Source of the DNA: Acidimicrobiia bacterium | GTDB lineage: Bacteria > Actinomycetota > Acidimicrobiia > Acidimicrobiales > Ilumatobacteraceae | Direction: 5' to 3' | DNA: 5,398 bases | Assembly: GCA_013815505.1 (NCBI GenBank) | Contig: JACDGA010000136.1 | Location: 1-5,398 of the forward strand | Part shown: piece after piece, positions 1 through 4,268 of the stretch | How the letters are laid out: each line of letters opens with the position of its first letter | How positions within the stretch are numbered: position 1 is the first letter of the stretch | Made by a program: the position numbers and the translations under genes | Notes under the pieces: model-generated | Databases searched by the model: none | Told to the model about the DNA's origin: nothing | The model's input: the letters and a program-made list of their open reading frames with translations, nothing else

Positions 1-2
1 GG

Positions 3-263
3 TCAACGTTGCTCGCCAGCTCCGACCAGCTACCTGCCGGGCGACGATCCGAGGTCGATGCGTTGACCAAGCGGTTGCGCACCTTCCTCGTTGACGCCGG
101 TCGCGACGACCTGCTTGGCAACCTCTACGGTGGGACTGCCGCCTTTCTGTTGCAGATGGATGGCGTCCCTGGCGTCGACGCCCAGCGTGAGGCGCTGGTG
201 CGACTCGACGAGTTGCGCGGCACGTACAGCCAGTTGTTCCGGCTGTACCTGATGCCGGCGTGA
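3..263 (+). CDS. C-terminal part of an unrecognised protein (5' end outside window)
   Basis: The frame is open from the window edge to a TGA at 261-263, giving about 86 C-terminal residues. A TTG at position 9 could serve as a start, but it has no ribosome binding site and the frame continues upstream, so I treat the gene as truncated by the window. The peptide is soluble and mostly helical in character, with alternating charged and leucine-rich stretches (LTKRLRTFLVDAGRDDLL, then REALVRLDELRGTYSQLF), ending in RLYLMPA. I see no transmembrane segment, signal peptide or catalytic motif. It does not match the C-terminus of RpoC, which commonly precedes rpsL. The gene ends about 100 nt before rpsL and probably belongs to a separate transcription unit. 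Codon use is GC-rich at third positions, though less strongly than in the genes downstream. Function unknown. Confidence 0.6.
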   Translation, partial: STLLASSDQLPAGRRSEVDALTKRLRTFLVDAGRDDLLGNLYGGTAAFLLQMDGVPGVDAQREALVRLDELRGTYSQLFRLYLMPA

Positions 264-282
264 CGCCGCCGTCACGTCAGGG

Positions 283-311
283 TTGGAGCAACTGCACCGT
301 CGCCCTAACAT
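283..311 (+). promoter_or_regulatory. Candidate sigma70-type promoter for rpsL-rpsG
   Basis: TTGGAG (283-288) and TAACAT (306-311) are separated by 17 nt. The -10 box fits TAnnnT and the -35 box keeps the TTG core. Initiation would fall near 317-319 and leave an untranslated leader of about 48 nt that contains the hairpin at 336-353. It lies in the only gap between the upstream gene and rpsL, where a str-operon promoter is expected. Only the pattern supports this. Confidence 0.4.
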
Positions 312-335
312 TGCAGGGTTCCCGAATCAGGGCCA

Positions 336-353
336 GCACCCGTCGCAGGGTGC
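336..353 (+). promoter_or_regulatory. Leader hairpin directly before the rpsL Shine-Dalgarno site
   Basis: GCACCC pairs perfectly with GGGTGC around the 6-nt loop GTCGCA. The 3' arm ends at 353 and the Shine-Dalgarno sequence begins at 354, so the stem abuts the ribosome landing site. GCAGGGT in the 3' arm also occurs at 313-319, so the ACCC of the 5' arm could alternatively pair with the earlier copy. A close relative of this hairpin lies upstream of fusA (4208-4224). A role in translational control is inferred, not shown. Confidence 0.4.
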
Positions 354-359
354 AAGGAG
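354..359 (+). promoter_or_regulatory. rpsL ribosome binding site
   Basis: AAGGAG lies 7 nt before GTG 367. It is the strongest Shine-Dalgarno match in the window, and it fixes the rpsL start at the GTG encoding MPTIQQL rather than at in-frame codons further upstream. Confidence 0.8.
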
Positions 360-366
360 AGTACGA

Positions 367-738
367 GTGCCCACCATTCAACAGTTGGTCCGGCGTGGCC
401 GGTCGACGAAGTTCACCAAGAGCAAGACCCCTGCGCTCAAGGGCTCGCCCCAGCGCCGCGGCGTCTGCACGCGGGTGTACACCAACACGCCGAAGAAGCC
501 GAACTCGGCGCTGCGAAAGGTGGCACGAGTCCGGCTGTCGAGCGGCATCGAGGTCACGGCGTACATCCCTGGTGAAGGGCACAACCTCCAAGAGCACTCC
601 ATCGTGCTCGTGCGCGGCGGGCGCGTTCGCGACCTGCCCGGCGTGCGCTACAAGATCATCCGCGGGGCGCTCGACGCCGCCGGGGTGAAGAACCGCAAGC
701 AGGCTCGCAGTCGCTACGGCGCGAAGCGCGAGAAGTGA
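367..738 (+). CDS. rpsL: 30S ribosomal protein S12
   Basis: S12 sits at the decoding centre on the 30S interface and helps control tRNA selection accuracy and translocation. The 123-residue product begins MPTIQQLVRRG, the standard S12 start, so GTG 367 is chosen; the family is about 124 aa. Hallmarks are KGSPQRRGVCTRV (25-37), TPKKPNSALRKVARV (41-55), YIPGEGHNLQEHS (66-78) and GGRVRDLPGVRYK (84-96), with the basic tail KNRKQARSRYG. Lys43 (codon 493-495), a main streptomycin-resistance site, is wild type. Position 88 (codon CGC, 628-630) is Arg where Lys is the usual residue, matching K88R of M. tuberculosis (K87R in E. coli mature numbering). Asp89, the residue methylthiolated by RimO in E. 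coli, is kept. rpsG starts 7 nt downstream, so the two genes are surely co-transcribed. Confidence 0.98.
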   Translation: MPTIQQLVRRGRSTKFTKSKTPALKGSPQRRGVCTRVYTNTPKKPNSALRKVARVRLSSGIEVTAYIPGEGHNLQEHSIVLVRGGRVRDLPGVRYKIIRGALDAAGVKNRKQARSRYGAKREK

Positions 739-745
739 GCTGACG

Positions 746-1216
746 ATGTCCCGCAAAGGCCCAGCACCCTCCCGCGAGCTCGTCTCCGATCCCGTCCACC
801 ACTCGACCCTGGTCACGCAGCTGATCAACAAGGTGATGTGGCACGGCAAGCGCAGCGTCGCCGAGAAGATCGTGTACGACGCATTGGCGCTGATCGCCGA
901 GCGCGGCGCGGAAGAGCCCGTCGAGACGCTGAAGCGTGCGGTCGAGAACGTCCGCCCGCCGCTTGAGGTGCGCAGCCGTCGCGTCGGTGGCGCGACGTAC
1001 CAGGTGCCCGTCGAGGTACGCCCGCCGCGGGCGAAGACGCTGGCCGTCCGCTGGCTCGTCGAGTTCTCACGTGCCCGCCGTGAAAAGACGATGGCCCAGC
1101 GCCTCGCCGGCGAGCTGATGGACGCCGCCAACGGCCTCGGCGCAGCGATGAAGCGCCGCGACGACATGCAGCGCATGGCCGACGCCAACAAGGCGTTCGC
1201 CCACTACCGCTGGTAA
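746..1216 (+). CDS. rpsG: 30S ribosomal protein S7
   Basis: S7 is a primary assembly protein that binds the 3' major domain of 16S rRNA and organises the 30S head near the E site. The product is 156 aa, the usual size. It starts MSRKGPAPSRELVSDP and contains the diagnostic ENVRPPLEV (67-75) and SRRVGGATYQVPVEVRPPR (77-95). The C-terminal helices run through KTMAQRLAGELMDAA to the family-typical ANKAFAHYRW end. ATG 746 comes 7 nt after the rpsL stop, with only a weak purine-rich site (AAGTGAG, 733-739) that overlaps that stop, so translation probably depends on coupling to rpsL. In E. coli, S7 represses the str operon by binding the roughly 100-nt rpsL-rpsG gap; the 7-nt gap here cannot hold such a structure, so any feedback must act elsewhere. 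fusA, the expected next gene, is displaced by about 3 kb. Confidence 0.98.
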   Translation: MSRKGPAPSRELVSDPVHHSTLVTQLINKVMWHGKRSVAEKIVYDALALIAERGAEEPVETLKRAVENVRPPLEVRSRRVGGATYQVPVEVRPPRAKTLAVRWLVEFSRARREKTMAQRLAGELMDAANGLGAAMKRRDDMQRMADANKAFAHYRW

Positions 1217-1249
1217 GCCGGCGCAGCAGCGAGTCACGGAGCGGCGCTC

Positions 1250-1623
1250 ATGGTCGTGCTGAAGTCCACCGCCGAGATCGATGCGATGCGCGAGGCGGGC
1301 CAGATCGTGGCGTCTGCGCTCGCGGTGCCGAGCCACTGTTCGAGAACTACCACCCGCGGTGGTCGGCAACGCCGTTCCCTGGCACGATCTGTGCCAGCAT
1401 CAACGACGTCGTCGTGCACGGCATCCCTGCCGGCAAGGGGATGAGGCTCGAAGCCGGACTCGTGCTGGCGCTCGAGCCGATGCTCATCGCCGGTGGCGAG
1501 GACGATTACGTGGTCGACGACGACGGTTGAACGGTGCGCACTGGCGACGGCACGCGAGCCGCACACGCCGAGCACACCGTCGCCGTGACGGCGTCGGTAC
1601 CACGTGTGCTGACTGCGCAGTAG
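1250..1623 (+). pseudogene. map: Remnant of type I methionine aminopeptidase
   Basis: Methionine aminopeptidase removes the initiator Met from new proteins; intact actinobacterial enzymes have roughly 250-290 residues, whereas only about 124 codons remain. Three blocks are recognisable. Block 1 is the N-terminus MVVLKSTAEIDAMREAG, from ATG 1250 with a good GGAG site at 1238-1241. Block 2 begins near 1321 in another frame: EPLFENYHPRWSATPFPG, then SINDVVVHGIP. Block 3 is the C-terminal part GMRLEAGLVLALEPM followed by AEHTVAVT and RVLTAQ, ending at TAG 1621-1623. The join near 1322 loses about 25-30 codons and shifts frame. The join near 1430-1437 removes the metal-binding core (both Asp ligands and the HGIGxxxHE histidine). 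A TGA at 1528-1530 stands where the family has Trp in the GWT motif. His (1417-1419) and the Glu ligands in EPM (1474-1476) and EHT (1570-1572) survive. It cannot yield an active enzyme. A functional map is presumably elsewhere, commonly in the secY-adk-map-infA cluster. Confidence 0.9.
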
Positions 1624-1641
1624 GGGCGCTCCGGCCCGGGC

Positions 1642-1667
1642 GGAACCGCACTATGTTGACGAGCGTC
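1642..1667 (+). promoter_or_regulatory. Candidate ECF-sigma-type promoter before the CBS gene
   Basis: GGAACC (1642-1647) and CGTC (1664-1667) are separated by 16 nt, the pattern of many ECF sigma factor promoters (GGAAC-type -35 with a CGTC-type -10). Initiation would fall around 1673-1675, giving a leader of about 15 nt before ATG 1689. The site lies in the 65-nt gap between the map remnant and the CBS gene. GC-rich DNA produces such matches by chance, so confidence is low. Confidence 0.25.
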
Positions 1668-1688
1668 CGCCGACATCTGGGGGGTTCG

Positions 1689-2123
1689 ATGAACGTGCAC
1701 GCCATCCTGACGGCCAAGGGCAACGAGGTCGCGACGATCGGCCAGCAAGCCTCGCTCGCCGAGGCGGCGAACGAGCTGCGCGAGCGTGGCATCGGCGCGC
1801 TCGTCGTGAGCGACGACGGCACGCACATCGACGGCATCCTCTCCGAGCGCGACATCGTGCGAGCGCTCGCCGCCCACGGTGCGAACGCGCTGGGCAAGAC
1901 CGTCGCCTCGGCGATGTCGACGAAGGTTTACACGTGCGCGGACGCAGATCCCGTCGAGCGCCTCATGGGGCAGATGACTGAACAGCGCATCCGCCACCTC
2001 CCCGTCGTCGACGGCGACGGAGCGCTCGTCGGCATCGTGTCGATCGGCGACATCGTGAAGACCCGACTTGGCCAGCTCGAGAACGAGAACCAGGCGCTCA
2101 GCGACTACATCCACGGACGCTGA
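1689..2123 (+). CDS. Two-CBS-domain (Bateman module) protein
   Basis: A stand-alone CBS pair of 144 residues; such modules usually bind adenosine nucleotides (AMP, ATP, SAM or NAD) in the cleft between the repeats and signal energy state to a partner. CBS1 covers about residues 5-62, with GIGALVVSD and GILSERDIVRAL. CBS2 covers about 75-128, with RHLPVVDGDGALVGIVSIGDIV. Both repeats keep the S/T-x-x-D ribose-contact pattern (S52-D55 and S118-D121). The short charged C-terminal helix (RLGQLENENQALSDYI) is typical of this subfamily. Size and layout resemble M. tuberculosis Hrp1 (Rv2626c), although orthology is not claimed. ATG 1689 is preceded by a G-run (1679-1684) and gives the family-typical MNVHAIL start; an in-frame ATG at 1653 would add 12 residues with no family counterpart. 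The stop overlaps the phosphoribosyltransferase start, suggesting a functional pair. Confidence 0.92.
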   Translation: MNVHAILTAKGNEVATIGQQASLAEAANELRERGIGALVVSDDGTHIDGILSERDIVRALAAHGANALGKTVASAMSTKVYTCADADPVERLMGQMTEQRIRHLPVVDGDGALVGIVSIGDIVKTRLGQLENENQALSDYIHGR

Positions 2124-2797
2124 CCATCTTCGCCGACCGCAAGGATGCCGGGCGCCGGCTCGGCGCGCTGACGAGCGATGCGCTCGACGCCGTCGACGCC
2201 GACCACGTGCACGACTCGGTCGTGCTCCTCGGCCTGCCGCGCGGTGGTGTCGTCGTTGCCGCCGCTGCCGCGCAGGTGCTGCGTCGTACCCGAGACGTCA
2301 CGGTCGACGTGGTACTCGTGCGCAAGGTCGGTGTGCCGGCGCAGCCAGAGCTGGCGATGGGCGCGATCGGTGAGGGTGGCGTCCGTGTCGTCAACGACGA
2401 CGTCATGTCGATGTGCGGGATCGCGACGGCGACGTTCGACGAGGTCGCCCGCGCCGAGCAGCGTGAGCTCGAACGTCGCGCCGAGGCGTACCGCGGCGGG
2501 CACCCGATGACCGTGCTCGACGGCCGCCTCGTGGTGGTGGTCGACGACGGCATCGCGACGGGTGCGACGGCACGAGCGGCCCTCGGCGTCGTGCGCGCGC
2601 TGCGCCCTGCTGTGCTGATGATGGCGGCACCGGTCGCCGCCTCCGGCACGGTGCGCTCGCTCGCATCGCTTGCCGACGTGATGGTGATCGACGACGAGCG
2701 TGGCGACCACGACCTGTCCGCCGTCGGCGCCGCGTACCGCCGCTTCGACCAGACGACCGACGCCGAGGTCATCTCCCTCCTGCGTGCCGAGCACTGA
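2120..2797 (+). CDS. Phosphoribosyltransferase-family protein, probable CTG start
   Basis: Type I phosphoribosyltransferase fold of the COG1926 kind, soluble and cytoplasmic; substrate unknown. With CTG 2120 as start the protein has 225 residues and opens with TIFADRKDAGRRLG, the conserved N-terminal helix of this family. Then come LGLPRGGVVVA (37-47, the PRGG loop), LVRKVGVPAQPELAMGAIG, and the PRPP-binding loop VVDDGIATGAT (140-150) with its acidic pair D142-D143. No ATG, GTG or TTG occurs in this frame before GTG 2207, and starting there would remove the conserved helix, so CTG 2120 is the best start. It forms a CTGA overlap with the CBS stop (2121-2123) and has no proper Shine-Dalgarno site, which fits termination-reinitiation coupling. 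M. tuberculosis encodes relatives in its dormancy (DosR) regulon, including Rv0571c. The domain call is secure, the start less so, the function open. Confidence 0.85.
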   Translation: MTIFADRKDAGRRLGALTSDALDAVDADHVHDSVVLLGLPRGGVVVAAAAAQVLRRTRDVTVDVVLVRKVGVPAQPELAMGAIGEGGVRVVNDDVMSMCGIATATFDEVARAEQRELERRAEAYRGGHPMTVLDGRLVVVVDDGIATGATARAALGVVRALRPAVLMMAAPVAASGTVRSLASLADVMVIDDERGDHDLSAVGAAYRRFDQTTDAEVISLLRAEH

Positions 2798-2815
2798 GAT
2801 GTAGCTTCGGCGGCG

Positions 2816-4186
2816 ATGGCACTTGGTGCGAACTACCGCAAGCTGTTCGCCGCCAGCACCATCTCCAACCTCGGTGACGGCGTCGGGGTGCTCGCCTACC
2901 CGTGGCTGGCGTCGGCGGTCACACGCAACCCCATCCTCATCGCGCTCGTCGCCGTCGCGCAGCGGCTGCCGTGGCTGGTGTTCACGCTGCCGGCAGGGGT
3001 GATCACCGACCGTTACGACCGGCGCAGGATCATGATCGGCGCCAACGCGTCACGAGCCGTGCTCACGCTCGCCGTCGCCGGTGCCGTGCTGTGGCAGGGC
3101 GGTGGTCTCCCCGGCCCCAACGAGCTCGACGACGTGACGAGCACCGAGCCGTTGCTGTACATCTGCGTGCTGATCGCCACCCTGTTCCTCGGTGTCGCCG
3201 AGGTGCTCTACGACAACAGCGCCCAGACGATCATGCCGGCGATCGTCGAGCCGTCCGATCTGGAGAAGGCGAACGGGAGGTTGTGGGCTGCCGAGGCGAC
3301 CGCCAACAACTTCGCGGGCCCGCCACTGGCGTCGGCGTTGCTCGTCGTCGGGTTCGCGCTGCCGTTCGTCCTCGACGCCGGCACGTTCGCGATCTCTGCG
3401 GCCTTGATCTTCGCGATCAAGGCGACCCCACGTGTCACCGAGGCAGCCGCGCGCCGGCCGTGGCGCGAAGAGCTCGCCGAGGGGTTCCAATGGTTGTGGC
3501 GGCACCCGGTCCTGCGCTCGCTCGCGATCACGCTCGGGCTGGCCAACCTGCTCGGCAACGTCTCGGGTGCCGTGTTCGTGCTGTTCGCACAAGAGGTCCT
3601 CTCGACCAACACGACCGAGTTCGCGATCCTCGGCGCCGGTGGCGCGATCGGAGCGATCCTCGGCGGTTGGTCGGCATCGGCCGTGACCACGCGGATCGGA
3701 GCCGGCGCGACGTTGTGGGTGTGCATCGTCTGCGGCGTCGTGACGTCGGTTGTCATCGGCGCGACGAGCTCCTGGCTGCTCGTGTTCGTGATGTTCGCCG
3801 CGTTCTCGTTCACCGTCGTGTTGTGGAACGTGCTCACCGTCAGCCTGCGCCAGACGATCATCCCCGACGGGCTGCTCGGGCGCGTCAACAGCGTCTACCG
3901 CTTCTTCGGCTGGGGGATGATCCCGATCGGCGCCCTCATCGGTGGCCTCGTCGTCGCCGTCACCGATGGCGCTGCGAGCCGCGAGACGGCGCTGCGGATG
4001 CCATGGTTCGTCGCCGCTGGTGGCCTGGCCCTGCTGCTCGTGTACGCCGCCCCGCGACTCACCTCACGGGCGATCGACGAGGCTCGTGCAGAGGCCGCTG
4101 CACGGTCGGTGCCGACCGACGAAACACCAGGTGAGACGTCCGATCTCCCGGTGGAGCCTGAGCAGGGCACCGCTAGCCTGCAATAG
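2816..4186 (+). CDS. MFS transporter, EntS/MFS_3-like exporter
   Basis: A 456-residue inner-membrane protein of the major facilitator superfamily. About twelve hydrophobic segments are visible, near residues 10-32, 40-62, 78-95, 112-130, 165-183, 184-201, 233-258, 268-290, 297-316, 318-340, 365-384 and 395-412. The loop after TM2 carries motif A (GVITDRYDRRR, 61-71), the proton-coupling signature. The segments DNSAQTIMPAIVEPSDLEKA (133-152) and LGRVNSVYRFFGWGMIPIGA (354-373) are characteristic of the EntS/MFS_3 group, which includes siderophore and macrolide exporters; the substrate cannot be read from sequence. An outside loop of about 16 residues (LPGPNELDDVTSTEPL) separates TM3 and TM4. 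The last 40 or so residues form a hydrophilic, acidic cytoplasmic tail. ATG 2816 lies 18 nt after the phosphoribosyltransferase stop with no clear Shine-Dalgarno site, so it is probably part of the same transcript. Confidence 0.9.
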   Translation: MALGANYRKLFAASTISNLGDGVGVLAYPWLASAVTRNPILIALVAVAQRLPWLVFTLPAGVITDRYDRRRIMIGANASRAVLTLAVAGAVLWQGGGLPGPNELDDVTSTEPLLYICVLIATLFLGVAEVLYDNSAQTIMPAIVEPSDLEKANGRLWAAEATANNFAGPPLASALLVVGFALPFVLDAGTFAISAALIFAIKATPRVTEAAARRPWREELAEGFQWLWRHPVLRSLAITLGLANLLGNVSGAVFVLFAQEVLSTNTTEFAILGAGGAIGAILGGWSASAVTTRIGAGATLWVCIVCGVVTSVVIGATSSWLLVFVMFAAFSFTVVLWNVLTVSLRQTIIPDGLLGRVNSVYRFFGWGMIPIGALIGGLVVAVTDGAASRETALRMPWFVAAGGLALLLVYAAPRLTSRAIDEARAEAAARSVPTDETPGETSDLPVEPEQGTASLQ

Positions 4187-4199
4187 GCCCAATTTGGGC
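4187..4199. repeat. Perfect palindrome GCCCAA-T-TTGGGC after the MFS stop
   Basis: Two 6-bp arms flank a single central T, starting at the base after the MFS stop codon. As RNA it can fold with 5 bp around a 3-nt loop, extendable to about 8 pairs with G-U wobbles into the stop codon. There is no U-run afterwards, so it is not a classic intrinsic terminator; an operator for a dimeric regulator or a 3'-end stabilising hairpin are alternatives. The A/T-rich centre stands out against the GC-rich surroundings. Confidence 0.5.
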
Positions 4200-4207
4200 T
4201 TGGCGCG

Positions 4208-4224
4208 GGCACCGTCGAGGTGCC
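4208..4224 (+). promoter_or_regulatory. Hairpin in the fusA upstream gap
   Basis: GGCACC pairs with GGTGCC around the loop GTCGA, forming a 6-bp perfect stem 44 nt before the fusA start. Stem and loop closely match the rpsL leader hairpin at 336-353 (GCACCC, GTCGCA, GGGTGC). A regulatory role shared by the two ribosomal transcripts is inferred. I could not find a convincing -35/-10 promoter for fusA between 4187 and 4268. Confidence 0.35.
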
Positions 4225-4268
4225 GACGCGCAGCGTGTGAACCCGAAACGAAGCTGACGAGACGAGCA

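Noticed and set aside
283..366. Upstream in-frame start for rpsL adding 28 residues
   Set aside because: S12 begins at MPTIQQL, and a strong AAGGAG lies 7 nt before GTG 367; the extension would cover the leader hairpin and candidate promoter.
277..1191. Long minus-strand open frame (304 codons) opposite rpsL and rpsG
   Set aside because: It is antisense to two certain ribosomal protein genes, rich in Arg and Ser with no domain; a typical shadow frame in GC-rich DNA.
1250..1444. Reading the map start as a real 64-aa small protein
   Set aside because: Only the first 25 or so residues match the family; after the frame-changing deletion the sequence is low-complexity Arg/Ser, while map homology continues in another frame.
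1652..1657. TATGTT as a -10 box for the CBS gene
   Set aside because: No acceptable -35 element lies 16-19 nt upstream; the nearest TTGACN-like sequence (CTGACT, 1609-1614) is 37 nt away.
1281..1688. N-terminal extension of the CBS protein by 136 residues in the same frame
   Set aside because: The extension is Arg-rich nonsense overlapping the map remnant in another frame; the family start is MNVHAIL at 1689.
2105..2794. Minus-strand open frame of 229 codons opposite the phosphoribosyltransferase
   Set aside because: The plus strand encodes clear PRGG and PRPP-loop motifs here; the antisense frame has none.
1217..4268. Insertion sequence or integrative element as the cause of the split operon
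   Set aside because: I see no transposase, integrase, terminal inverted repeats or target-site duplication at either edge, and base composition does not differ noticeably from the flanks.
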